NCBI RefSeq assembly: GCF_012184415.1
Contig: NZ_VTOX01000006.1
Coordinates: 186,001 to 250,000 of the forward strand
From: Ramlibacter lithotrophicus
GTDB lineage: Bacteria; Pseudomonadota; Gammaproteobacteria; Burkholderiales; Burkholderiaceae_C
DNA: 64,000 nucleotides
Direction of reading: 5' to 3'
Shown here one piece after another: positions 37,387-46,012 of the stretch. Below the pieces are notes generated by a model, which was not told where the DNA came from, ran no database searches, and was given only the letters and a program-made list of their open reading frames with translations. The translations under genes and the position numbers were made by a program. Each line of letters starts with the position of its first letter. The stretch's first letter is position 1.

Positions 37387-39441
37387 ATGTATCCAGAACA
37401 GGCCCCTTGTTGGACATTGCCCGCCCAACTGAGCGCCGGCGGCGAGCCAGCAGCCTCCACTTACCCTGGGGCGCCCGGCAGCGTCCCGCCCCCCTCGCTG
37501 CCCACGACGAGCGCCGGCGGGCCCGCCGAACTCACGCAAGCACTGCGCTGGCGCCCCCGCCCCGGCGCCGCTCACCTGTCCCGAGGCGCCAACGGCGTCT
37601 ACTACGTGCGCCTGGTGATTCCTGAGCGCGTGCGCGCGCTGCGCCCGGACCTTCCGCGAGAGGTGAAACGCTCAACAAAAACGAGTCAAAGAGCCCTCGC
37701 TATTCCCAAAGCGCGAAAAATGCTCGCAGAATTGGTAACCAGCTTGAACACGAAAAACGACATGCTGGCACCCTCCACTTCCTCCATTAGCTCCCGCAAT
37801 CAGGGGTTCCTCATCGAGTTCGCCGATGGCGCGCTGCGTACAGAGCTCTATCCGGGGGCGGACGATCGAACGCTGAACCTGTTCGGGCGCTTGGTGCCCC
37901 TGGTGATGCTGCATTTGCAGCAGGGGCCGCAATCGTTGACGCTGCATCCTGCCGCAGCCGCAGCCGCAGCCGCAGCCGCAGCCGCGGCCGAAGCCGCAAC
38001 CATCGTGCAGCGCCACGACGACGCCCCGGCTGAGACCTCTTCGTTCGCCGATGCCGCTCGCGCCCCGGTTTTCGTGAGCCGTACCACGGCGACGGCGGCC
38101 GAGACACTCTCGGTCGGGGCAAACGAGCCGACCGCTTCGCAGGGCGCTCAGGACAAAGCGCTCGATGCAGTGCCGCGGCCGCAGTGGCTGTCAGAGGCCA
38201 TTGAAAACTGGAGGACCACCTCGGGGGTGCGCTTTTCGGCTCAGACCTGGCTGGACGCCTATGCGCCGACTTTCCGTATCTTCCGTGAGCTGCTGGGAAC
38301 TGCTCGCCGCGACATAGGCGCGGCGCCATCACAGTTGGACATTCGCCTGACCGACCTCCAGCGCGCCCATATGGAGCTGTTGCACGATCTTCTGAAAAAG
38401 TATCCGGCGCGACAGGGCAAGCGCAACGATGGCCTCGAGGCGCCGGAAGTTCTGAAGCGCGCCGCAGAAGGCCGACAGCGCCCGCAAGGCCCGGGGAATG
38501 TCGCGAAGAAGCTGCGCCAGCTGTGGCCTTTCATTCAGTTCGCGAAGCAGAAAGCCTGGATCAGCGCTGATTTGCTCGATGAGTTCTCGCTGACGTTGAA
38601 GGCTGCCGAGGCGCGCGCGACCAAGTGCAAAAGCGCTGGTCCTAAGAAAGGGGCGGTCGCTCTGAGCGTCGAGGAGCTTTGCAGAACCTACGAGTCCGAA
38701 GCCTGGCTTGAAGGGGCGCTGAAGGCTCCGTGGAAATACTGGGTGGATCCCATGCGCCTGTACACCGGCGCGCGCGTCAGCGAAATCAGCCAGCTCTACA
38801 CCAACGACATCGTCGAGGTAGACGGCATCCCGTGCATTTCCTTCGTGAACGACACTGCGCCGGATAACGAGGACGACGAGGCCGCCGGGTCGGTGAGCAA
38901 GGCCGCCACGCCGGACGAATTCAGGCGGCTGAAAAATCGCGCCTCCCGTCGGATCATCCCCGTGCACCCGCAGTTGATCCAGCTTGGGTTTCTCGAGTGG
39001 GTCAGAGAACGGCAGGAGCTCGCCGGACGCACCCCTTGCCTGCTGTTCTTCGGCCTGACCTGGGAGCCGAAGTCGGGCTACGGGCGCAAGCCATCGCGCC
39101 ACACACTCTTGCTGCTCAAGGCGGCACGCGTGTGGCAAAAACGTAGGAAAGTTGGACACAGCTTGAGGTCGAACTGTTCGCAGGCGCTCGAGAACGTGGG
39201 CATGCCGACTGACATGGTGCAGCGTTACGTCGGCCATTCGACAGGCACCGAACTCCAGACTTCCTACGGCGAAGCGGATCAGGGCCCTGCCTTTCCCATG
39301 AAGCGGGCGCTGGAGTACCTCGAGAAAACCGACTTCGGGGTGACCTTTCCTCCGTACTCGCAAATTCGCGATATGCAAGTGGCCAAAGCCAAGGCGAAGC
39401 AGATCTCGCGAAAGCGCGTTCAGAGCGAACAGCCCGCTTGA
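37387..39441 (+). CDS. int: Tyrosine recombinase (genomic-island integrase)
   Basis: A 684-residue site-specific recombinase, longer than typical phage integrases (about 400). The catalytic domain is C-terminal: first Arg in RLYTGARVSEISQLY, then HSLRSNCSQALENVG (H-x2-R), YVGHSTG and the nucleophile Tyr in TELQTSYGEAD. A core-binding region lies at about 270-420. The N-terminal part contains a run of 13 alanines (residues about 189-201) encoded by a hexanucleotide repeat. ATG 37387 is chosen because the upstream frame runs through the tRNA terminator. Codon use is less GC-biased than in neighbours, a sign of transfer. Its place next to tRNA-Ala fits integration into that gene. Confidence 0.92.
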   Translation: MYPEQAPCWTLPAQLSAGGEPAASTYPGAPGSVPPPSLPTTSAGGPAELTQALRWRPRPGAAHLSRGANGVYYVRLVIPERVRALRPDLPREVKRSTKTSQRALAIPKARKMLAELVTSLNTKNDMLAPSTSSISSRNQGFLIEFADGALRTELYPGADDRTLNLFGRLVPLVMLHLQQGPQSLTLHPAAAAAAAAAAAAAEAATIVQRHDDAPAETSSFADAARAPVFVSRTTATAAETLSVGANEPTASQGAQDKALDAVPRPQWLSEAIENWRTTSGVRFSAQTWLDAYAPTFRIFRELLGTARRDIGAAPSQLDIRLTDLQRAHMELLHDLLKKYPARQGKRNDGLEAPEVLKRAAEGRQRPQGPGNVAKKLRQLWPFIQFAKQKAWISADLLDEFSLTLKAAEARATKCKSAGPKKGAVALSVEELCRTYESEAWLEGALKAPWKYWVDPMRLYTGARVSEISQLYTNDIVEVDGIPCISFVNDTAPDNEDDEAAGSVSKAATPDEFRRLKNRASRRIIPVHPQLIQLGFLEWVRERQELAGRTPCLLFFGLTWEPKSGYGRKPSRHTLLLLKAARVWQKRRKVGHSLRSNCSQALENVGMPTDMVQRYVGHSTGTELQTSYGEADQGPAFPMKRALEYLEKTDFGVTFPPYSQIRDMQVAKAKAKQISRKRVQSEQPA
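37951..37998 (+). repeat. Hexanucleotide tandem repeat (gccgca)n inside the integrase gene
   Basis: Five perfect copies of gccgca (37951-37980) are followed by three further units, two of them degenerate (gccgcg, gccgaa, gccgca). Each unit encodes Ala-Ala, so slippage would change the length of the poly-alanine tract without breaking the frame. Confidence 0.9.
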
Positions 39442-39605
39442 GCGCCCAACGATCCGGAACATCCAGGCAGCCTGCCTCGTCACAGTGAGCACCAAAAATG
39501 AGCCAAGCAATCGCTACCAAGGAAGCCGTCGAATCGGCATGCCAGAAGATTCTTTCGAGAGCGCAGCGGGTCCCCGCCCGGAAAGCCGAGCCGGGGTGAG
39601 GCGCG

Positions 39606-40290
39606 CGTCAACCGGGCCGCGGCGCCTGCTGCGCCTGCGCCTGCTGCCTTCGCCACAGGTACGCGGCAACGATCAGGGTCTGCGTCAGCCCCTGCCAGGC
39701 GAGCCCTCCGCGCCGTGGCGTGGATCCCCAGCAGCGGCAATTCGACCAAGCCGACGGCCGTCGCCTTCACAACGCCCGCCTCCTGCAGCGCCGCGACGCC
39801 ATGGCCGACGAACACCGGGGCCGCCAGCAGCGCGGACATCACCGAAAAGGCGCTTGGTAGAACAGGATGATCTCGACCAGCTCGCGGTAGACGGCCCAGG
39901 AAGGACACGTCGGCCATGGTCCAAGCGTGCGCTTGCCCAGCGCCGACGTGAGTTGGTCCTTGATGAACGACTGCCAGCCTGCGCGTTCAGCCAAGTAGCC
40001 GACGTACAGCAGCATCGCGGCCGCCAGCAGCGCCGCCACGCCCTCGGTCAGTTCGCGGTTGGCGCCGGAGATCTCCAGCACCTGCATCGCCACCAGCCGT
40101 CGCGCCGCCCAGCGCCACCGCCGCGATCCAGCCGGCGTGGATGTACGGCAGCGCGTCGCGGCGTCCGGTTTTGACAACGAAGGCGATGATGACCGCAAGC
40201 GCCAGGATCCCCTCCAGCCCTTCGCGCAGCAGGATCAGCAGCGAACTGGCGAAGCCGCCCGCCGGCGACAGGGAACCGTGCACAGCAGTG
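39606..40290 (-). pseudogene. FTR1-family iron permease remnant
   Basis: Fragments of one FTR1-type permease can be followed on the minus strand through three reading frames. SLLILLREGLEGILALAVII carries the R-E-G-L-E iron motif and is followed by DALPYIHAGWIAAVALG. After a frame change comes ISGANRELTEGVAALLAAAM and VYRELVEIILFYQ. After another change and an apparent deletion comes SVMSALLAAPVFVGHGVAAL, and after a further shift LAWQGLTQTLIVAAYLW and the stop at 39606. The N-terminal part is missing. At least three frameshifts and a deletion mean it is not functional. Intact relatives occur in metal-resistance islands as high-affinity iron or metal importers. Confidence 0.85.
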
Positions 40291-40631
40291 ATGAAAGGCC
40301 CAGCAGGCGACCTGTAGCCCCATCATCTTCCCTGAAGCTGACCCGGTGCCAGGCACGTGAATGAACTTTCCGTGCAAATTGTGCAGCGCCAACGCTCACA
40401 ACTTGCGTTTGCCGAAATAAAATCCGAAGAGCCAGCGCACACACGATTACGGCCTTGCTTCGGCGAGGAGGGACCCATGGCCTGCAGGCACTTGGGGAGC
40501 CCGTGCTGGTGACACGGTAACGGCCGCCGTGAACACCCGCCCCACGCATGTGGGGTTTACGAACGTTCGTTCGTGGGAGTTCACGCGCGCGTGCCGCTCT
40601 CCCATGACGAACACCCGACGAGAGGTCTGTC
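40291..40631. other. Non-coding stretch with two inverted repeats before the 137-residue ORF
   Basis: No credible gene is seen. Near the right end are a perfect hairpin CCCCAC-GCAT-GTGGGG (40540-40555) and a perfect 12-bp palindrome ACGAACGTTCGT (40559-40570). They lie 61-91 bp upstream of the next start codon and may be operator or recombination sites. Confidence 0.55.
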
Positions 40632-41045
40632 ATGGAAAATCAATGCACACACTCGATCCAACTCGCACCACTGGACAAGCGTTGCCGCTACTGGGCGAAA
40701 GTTGTGCGTCGCGGTTCACCCTTGCCGCTGCCATCATCTGTACTCGGGGCGGAGTCCATTCCCGGCTTGTATCTGCCGCGCGGTGACGAAGAGCTTTTTC
40801 CGGGCGACGTGCTGTTGGAAGGGGAATCCAATCATCACCGACACCAGCGTGGCTGGACTTATTGGGTCACGTATGTGCAGGAGGACGGAGAACTCGTTCG
40901 CTTCGTCTCCGGCTTCAGCGAGCAGAAGGCGGCCGCGAAGAGGCAGGGACTGCCGCCGGAACTGCTCGCCGGGTCGGGAGACTTGGCCGGGGCCGTCCGC
41001 GTGGGCCACGCACTGCGGCTCGGTCTCGATCTCTGCGGCGCCTAA
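40632..41045 (+). CDS. Conserved hypothetical protein of mobile-island type
   Basis: A 137-residue protein that looks well conserved in composition: LPLPSSVLGAESIPGLYLPR, GDEELFPGDVLLEGESNHH, RGWTYWVTYVQEDGELVRFV and ending VRVGHALRLGL. I recall similar small proteins from integrative conjugative elements of the clc/PAGI type, but no function is known, and I cannot confirm the match without a search. It has no signal peptide or membrane segment and is probably cytoplasmic. It stands alone between two gene remnants at the island's left end, which is consistent with a decayed element backbone. Confidence 0.65.
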   Translation: MENQCTHSIQLAPLDKRCRYWAKVVRRGSPLPLPSSVLGAESIPGLYLPRGDEELFPGDVLLEGESNHHRHQRGWTYWVTYVQEDGELVRFVSGFSEQKAAAKRQGLPPELLAGSGDLAGAVRVGHALRLGLDLCGA

Positions 41046-41286
41046 AGATCGTTGGACCATTCAAATTGCCTCGCGGCGCTCGATGCCGCCGATCACCTCA
41101 TGACCGACCAGCTCGAGGCGCGTCCGCCTGCGCCGAGCGGCCACGCATGACCGACGGCGGGGCGCGCCTCACTCGGGTCGACGGCGTCGCGCCGCGCCGC
41201 GCCCTGCCATAGACGCACCAATGGCTTGCCACCAGGATCTTGAGCGGCCGCGGCGGCGACGTGGAGGCTGTCGATAAGCGGACATT

Positions 41287-41660
41287 TCACCTGCCCTTCG
41301 ATTGCGCAGCACTTTTGGCGACGAATGCCGTGAGCGCGTCGGCCATGGCCTGCAGGTCAGCGAGCCGGTCGGACTTCAGTGCAGTCCTGATTCGGCCAGA
41401 GCGCGCGCTTCGTCTTCGTAGCAGTGCGTGCCATCCGTGGCGCCCCGCTTCGTGGTGAGTCGGTTGCCCAGGATGCGGTCCATCAGCCGGTCGGCATGCT
41501 TCATCTCGCCGAGCGACTCCTCATACTCCTTCTTGGCGAGCTTGCCCAATCCCCAGTGTTTCAGGATGCGGTAGTGCAGAAAATACTGGTTGATCGCAGT
41601 GAGCTCATTTCGGAGCTGGGCTTGCAGATGCTGCCCTGATATGAGCACCTTGGCTCTCAT
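41287..41660 (-). pseudogene. Bacterioferritin N-terminal fragment joined to unrelated tail
   Basis: The first about 70 residues of an open frame on the minus strand (41376-41660) are clearly bacterioferritin: [20 protein letters not shown], then [20 protein letters not shown] with the ferroxidase E-x2-H ligands. After this the sequence loses all similarity, and the four-helix bundle is incomplete, so it cannot form a ferritin shell. A second frame ends at 41287 with [20 protein letters not shown], probably the tail of a different lost gene. It was probably produced by a deletion joining two genes. Confidence 0.7.
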
Positions 41661-41864
41661 CCTACTGCTTCATTGAATACCGATTGCGGGGCGGAAAGCA
41701 GGAGAGGTAGTGCGTCTTGGCTCAGTTAAGAAGTATGTCCACGGCGAGGACTTGGTCGTCGCGGGCCGCGCGAAGCCGGCCCTCAGGGCCGCCGGCCCGG
41801 CCGAACCTCCCAGACCACAGCGCGTGCGCGAGCAGGGCCGACGCGAACCTCGTATCATCGCGCG

Positions 41865-42251
41865 ATGCTTCGCTGGCTCCTCATCGTAACGATGGCCTTG
41901 CTGCCCTGGCACGGGTGGGCTGGCGCGAGCCTTGCGGCACCAGTGCCGCAGCCGGCGGTGCCGGCCAGCGCCGTGTTGGCCTCCGCGGCCGACCACGGGA
42001 CGCATTATCCAGGGCAGCCCAGCGCCGACTGCTTGGACGACGAAACCGTGGCCGCCGATCACCACGCGGCCGGAGCAGCCGACGGTGGCTGCCCCGGCTG
42101 CTCCATGTGCCACTCGTGCTCCCCGGTCGGACTGCCAGCCATGGCTGGCATCCCGCCAGCCGATGCGGCATCGGCGCAACGCCCTGCTACGGGCGAGAGC
42201 CGCTTTGCGAGCGCCGACGGCGCCGCCGGCCTGAAGCCGCCCATTTCCTGA
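41865..42251 (+). CDS. Small exported Cys/His-rich protein, CzcI/DUF2946-like
   Basis: A 128-residue protein with a signal peptide (LRWLLIVTMALLPWHGWAGA) and a mature part rich in His and Cys: DDETVAADHHAAG and GGCPGCSMCHSCSP. Such small periplasmic proteins stand at the head of metal-efflux operons, for example CzcI, where they influence induction; binding of Cu or Zn is likely but unproven. It starts the copper module, 79 bp before the next gene. A second, clearer member of the same kind is at 52835-53179. Confidence 0.65.
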   Translation: MLRWLLIVTMALLPWHGWAGASLAAPVPQPAVPASAVLASAADHGTHYPGQPSADCLDDETVAADHHAAGAADGGCPGCSMCHSCSPVGLPAMAGIPPADAASAQRPATGESRFASADGAAGLKPPIS

Positions 42252-42330
42252 TCTTCCACACCCGAAGTGCGTCCGCGGTCGGCTACAGCCGGACTGCGAA
42301 CGCCGTGTTCGTTGCTCCAGGGAGATCAGC

Positions 42331-42675
42331 TTGAAAAAAATCGCCTTCTTGGCGGCAGTCGCCGCCGTGTTTCCGGGAATCGCCGCGGCCCAGCCCGGGG
42401 TCGGTCCCGCCGATCCTGCCGCCGCTGCGTCACCGCCGGCCTACCGCTCCATCTTCGACGACCTTGCGAAAGGTGTCGAGGAAGGCCAGGTCGACTGGCG
42501 CAAGGCCAATGCCGACGTCGCGCAGTTTCCGCGCGGCCACGCCGACTACGTGAGGTGGGAAGAGCAGCAGCCGGGTGCCAATCCCGCAGCCAGCGCTGCG
42601 CCGGCCTCTTCCGCCGCGCCCGCAGCCGCACGGCCGCCGGCCGCCCCGCGCCCACAGGGCCACCAGCACCACTAG
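42331..42675 (+). CDS. Small exported protein of copper clusters (TTG start)
   Basis: A 114-residue protein with signal peptide (KIAFLAAVAAVFPGIAAAQ). The only domain-like part is YRSIFDDLAKGVEEGQVDWR around residues 38-57; the tail is Ala/Pro-rich and ends in GHQHH, a possible metal-binding end. The start codon is TTG, preceded by CCAGGGAGATC. Similar short proteins precede TolC-type genes in betaproteobacterial copper operons. Function is unknown. Confidence 0.7.
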   Translation: MKKIAFLAAVAAVFPGIAAAQPGVGPADPAAAASPPAYRSIFDDLAKGVEEGQVDWRKANADVAQFPRGHADYVRWEEQQPGANPAASAAPASSAAPAAARPPAAPRPQGHQHH

Positions 42676-42684
42676 GAGGTAGCC

Positions 42685-44094
42685 ATGAAAACTCATACGA
42701 GGGCCGTGGCGCCGCTCGCGTTGGCGATCCTGGCCGGCTGCACCACGGTGTCGCCCGACGCCTTGCGCGCGGACGTCGACCGGCTGGCGCAAGTACGGGT
42801 GGGCGAAGTCGCGCCTGCACGCCCCGGACAGAGCCGGAGCGAGGCCGTGCAGGCCCTGCTATCCGAGGGGCCGCTCGACGCCCCGACCGCCGTGCGCGTG
42901 GCGCTGCTGAACAGCCAGTCGCTGCAGGCGAGCCTGACCACCCTGGAGATCAGCGAGGCCGAGCGCGTGCAGGCCGGCATCCCGGCCAATCCGCTGCTCG
43001 CGGTGAGTCGCCTGCGCGAGGACCAGTTCGTGGAGATCGAGCGGCTGATCAGCTTCAACGTGCTGAACCTGCTGACGCTGCCCTGGCGCACCCGCTTCGC
43101 CGGCCAGCAGACCGAGCTCGCCAAGCTGCAGGCGGCGCAAGCCTTGATCCAGCACGCCGCCAACACCCGCAAGGCCTGGTTCAACGCCGTCGCCGCGCAG
43201 CAGACCGCCAACTACCTGCGCGACGCAAAGGAAGCCGCCGAAGCCGGCGGGGAACTGGCGCGGCGCATGGCCAAGGTCGGCAACTGGAGCCGCCTGCAGC
43301 AGGCGCGCGAGCAGGCGACGCTCGCCGACATCGCCGCGCAGCTCGCCCGGGCGCAGCAGTCGGCGGTCGCCGAACGCGAGAAGCTCACCCGGCTGATGGG
43401 GCTGTGGGGTGCGCAGGCCCAGTACACCTTGCCCGAACGCCTGCCCGACCTGCCCGGGGAGCTGCCGCAACGCGCCGACATCGAAGCGCAGGCGCTGCGC
43501 GAGCGGCTCGACGTCCGCGCGGCAAAGGACGAAGCGCGCTACGTGGCGGATTCGCTGGGGTTCACCCGCGTCACCGGCGCCATCAACGTGCTGGAACTTG
43601 GCTACCAGCGAAACACGACGTTCGACCACGCGAGTGGCCACAAGGAAACGGCGCGCGGGCCCGAAGTCGAGATCACGCTGCCGCTCTTCGACTGGGGCCA
43701 AGGACGCGCCGCCCGCGCCGAGGCCACTTACCGGCAGGCGCTGTACAAGGTTGGCGCAGTCGCCGTGCAGGCACGCAGCGAAGTGCGCGAGTCCTGGCAC
43801 GGCTGGCGCACGAGCTACGACGTGGCGCGGCACTACCGAGACGAGATCGTGCCGCTGCGTAAGTTCATCAACGACGAAACGGTGCTGCGCTACAACGGCA
43901 TGCTCTCCAGCGTCTGGGAACTGCTGGCCGAGGCGCGTAACCACATCGCGGCCGTCAACAACTCGATCGCCGCGCAGCGCGACTTCTGGATCGCCGACAC
44001 CGACCTCACCACCGCCCTCACCGGCACCTCGCCCGGCACGCTGGCCACGCTCGGCGCCGCCGCCCAACCGGCGGCGGCCGCACAAGGACACTGA
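42685..44094 (+). CDS. TolC-family outer-membrane protein (copper operon)
   Basis: A 469-residue outer-membrane efflux-type lipoprotein (lipobox LAILAGC). It has the two helical repeats of TolC-like channels, with coiled-coil segments such as LLNSQSLQASLTTLEISEAE and SLGFTRVTGAINVLELGYQR, and ends in an Ala-rich tail. No adjacent RND pump or membrane-fusion protein belongs to this operon; the partners here are a multicopper oxidase and cupredoxins. It may therefore serve Cu export or act as the CopB-position outer-membrane component. The gene is 9 bp after the small exported protein and 2 bp before the oxidase. Confidence 0.9.
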   Translation: MKTHTRAVAPLALAILAGCTTVSPDALRADVDRLAQVRVGEVAPARPGQSRSEAVQALLSEGPLDAPTAVRVALLNSQSLQASLTTLEISEAERVQAGIPANPLLAVSRLREDQFVEIERLISFNVLNLLTLPWRTRFAGQQTELAKLQAAQALIQHAANTRKAWFNAVAAQQTANYLRDAKEAAEAGGELARRMAKVGNWSRLQQAREQATLADIAAQLARAQQSAVAEREKLTRLMGLWGAQAQYTLPERLPDLPGELPQRADIEAQALRERLDVRAAKDEARYVADSLGFTRVTGAINVLELGYQRNTTFDHASGHKETARGPEVEITLPLFDWGQGRAARAEATYRQALYKVGAVAVQARSEVRESWHGWRTSYDVARHYRDEIVPLRKFINDETVLRYNGMLSSVWELLAEARNHIAAVNNSIAAQRDFWIADTDLTTALTGTSPGTLATLGAAAQPAAAAQGH

Positions 44095-44096
44095 AT

Positions 44097-45479
44097 ATGG
44101 ATCGCAGAAAATTCTTCGGCGGCGCCGCAATCGGCGCGATCGCCGCCGCCTCGGTCAGCAAGGTAGCGATGGCCGCCTTGCCCGAGCCGGTGACCACCGA
44201 CAGCGCCGACACCGCGCCGCCGCTGGAGCCTCCGAGCGGCCGCCCGTACCGCCCGGTGCTGACCCTCAACGGCTGGACCCTGCCCTGGCGCATGAACAAC
44301 GGCGTCAAGGAATTCCATGTCGTCGCCGAGCCCGTGGTGCGCGAGCTCGCGCCCGGCATGAAGGCCAACCTGTGGGGCTACAACGGACAGAGCCCGGGTC
44401 CGACCATTGAAGTGGTGGAAGGCGACCGGGTCCGCATCTTCGTGACCAACAAGCTGCCGGAGCACACCAGCATCCATTGGCACGGGCAGCGGCTGCCCAA
44501 TGGCATGGATGGCGTCGGCGGCATCACGCAGCCGCACATCCCGCCCGGCAAGACCTTCGTCTACGAGTTCGTCGCCAGCCGGCCCGGCAACTTCATGTAC
44601 CACCCGCACGCGGACGAGATGGTGCAGATGGCCATGGGAATGATGGGGTTCTGGGTGACGCACCCGAAGGGCCGCCATCCGCTGATCGACCAGGTCGACC
44701 GCGACTTCTGCTTCCTGATGGCGTCCTACGACATCGAGCCGGGCAGCGCCACGCCGCGCGTGAACACGATGCTGGATTTCAACCTGTTCACGTTCAACAG
44801 CCGCGTCTTTCCCGGCATCGCGTCGATGAACGTCCGCCAGGGCGACAAGGTGCGCATCCGCATGGGCAACCTGACGATGACCAGCCACCCGATCCACCTG
44901 CACGGGCACGAGTTCATGGTGACCGGCACCGACGGCGGCCCGACCCCCAGGCCGGCGCGCTGGCACGAGGTGACGACCGACGTCGCGGTGGGCCAGATGC
45001 GCCAGGTGGAGTTCGTGGCCGACGCGCCGGGGGACTGGGCCTTCCACTGCCACAAGAGCCACCACACGATGAACGCGATGGGCCACGACGTGCCGACGAT
45101 GATCGGCGTCGAGCACCGGGGCCTGGTCGGCAAGATCCAGAAGCTGGTGCCCGACTACATGGTGATGGGGGAGCGCGGCATGGCCGACATGGGCGGTGAG
45201 ATGGAGATGCCGCTGCCGGACAACACCCTGCCCATGATGAGCGGGCGGGGACAGTTCGGCCCCGCCGAGATGGGCGGCATGTTCACCCTGGTCAAGGTGC
45301 GGCGCGAGCAGCGCCCGGGCGACTTCAGCGACCCCGGCGACTACAAGCATCCACCTGGCACCGTCGCCTACGAGTTCACCGGCGCCCTACCGGAGCCCGC
45401 GCGCGCGCGGCCGGCCGCCGGAAAGGAGCCGGCGCAGTTCAACGTCCGCAAACCGTCCGGCCAGGCCGGCCATCACTGA
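44097..45479 (+). CDS. Multicopper oxidase, CopA-like, apparently two cupredoxin domains
   Basis: A 460-residue periplasmic oxidase that probably oxidises Cu(I) to less toxic Cu(II). The N-terminus MDRRKFFGGAA is a twin-arginine signal, fitting export in folded, copper-loaded form. All four copper motifs are present: SIHWHGQRLP, FMYHPHADE, HPIHLHGHEF and HCHKSHHTMNAM, the last giving the type 1 ligands with an axial Met. Two cupredoxin domains (about 60-190 and 205-335) can be outlined, against three in classical CopA (about 600 residues). The C-terminal part is Met-rich (MGGEMEMPLP, PAEMGGMF) and may bind Cu. Confidence 0.93.
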   Translation: MDRRKFFGGAAIGAIAAASVSKVAMAALPEPVTTDSADTAPPLEPPSGRPYRPVLTLNGWTLPWRMNNGVKEFHVVAEPVVRELAPGMKANLWGYNGQSPGPTIEVVEGDRVRIFVTNKLPEHTSIHWHGQRLPNGMDGVGGITQPHIPPGKTFVYEFVASRPGNFMYHPHADEMVQMAMGMMGFWVTHPKGRHPLIDQVDRDFCFLMASYDIEPGSATPRVNTMLDFNLFTFNSRVFPGIASMNVRQGDKVRIRMGNLTMTSHPIHLHGHEFMVTGTDGGPTPRPARWHEVTTDVAVGQMRQVEFVADAPGDWAFHCHKSHHTMNAMGHDVPTMIGVEHRGLVGKIQKLVPDYMVMGERGMADMGGEMEMPLPDNTLPMMSGRGQFGPAEMGGMFTLVKVRREQRPGDFSDPGDYKHPPGTVAYEFTGALPEPARARPAAGKEPAQFNVRKPSGQAGHH

Positions 45480-45493
45480 CAAAGGATGATTCG

Positions 45494-46012
45494 ATGAAGT
45501 ACCGACTCTTCACCCTTGCGGCGGCCGCGTTCGCCGCGGGGGGCGCTTTCGCGCACGGCGACGACGGCAAGGGCAAGGCCTCGCACGCGCCAGTCGTCAA
45601 GGAGCAGAAGCCCTGGGGCATTGCCGGCGACACCAGGGGCGCCCGCACCATCGAAGTCGGCATGACCGACAACATGCGTTTCACCCCCGCCCGGATCGAG
45701 GTACGCCAGGGAGAGACCATCCGCTTCGTCGTGCGCAACAAGGGAAAGACGCTGCACGAGATGGTGTTGGGGACCAAGGCCTCGCTCGACGAGCACGCCG
45801 GCATGATGGTGAAGTTCCCGGGCATGGAGCACGAGGAACCGTACATGACCCATGTCAAGGCCGCGCGTACCGGGGAGATTGTCTGGAACTTCAATCGTGC
45901 CGGAGAATTCAGATTCGCATGCCTGATTCCCGGTCACTACGAGGCGGGCATGGTCGGCACCATCGTCGTGGCGCCGGTTGACCAGCCCGCACAGAGGAAA
46001 TCCCGTCCATGA
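45494..46012 (+). CDS. Periplasmic cupredoxin (CopI-like blue-copper-type protein)
   Basis: A 172-residue exported cupredoxin. After the signal peptide (cleavage near GGAFAHG) comes a His-containing stretch, then the cupredoxin fold with candidate copper ligands His (KGKTLHEMVLG), Cys (FRFACLIPGHYEAGM), His and Met in the same C-terminal loop. This C-x4-H-x4-M spacing is that of plastocyanin/azurin-like sites. The arrangement resembles CopI, a copper-tolerance cupredoxin. It follows the oxidase by 14 bp and may deliver Cu or electrons to it. The stop overlaps the next start. Confidence 0.9.
   Translation: MKYRLFTLAAAAFAAGGAFAHGDDGKGKASHAPVVKEQKPWGIAGDTRGARTIEVGMTDNMRFTPARIEVRQGETIRFVVRNKGKTLHEMVLGTKASLDEHAGMMVKFPGMEHEEPYMTHVKAARTGEIVWNFNRAGEFRFACLIPGHYEAGMVGTIVVAPVDQPAQRKSRP

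Noticed and set aside
37951..37998. Short tandem repeat as CRISPR or attachment site
   Set aside because: The unit is 6 bp, encodes Ala-Ala in frame and has no spacers.
41093..41290. Short open frames between the 137-residue ORF and the bacterioferritin fragment
   Set aside because: No family features. The only readable signal is the unrelated C-terminal tail ending at 41287.
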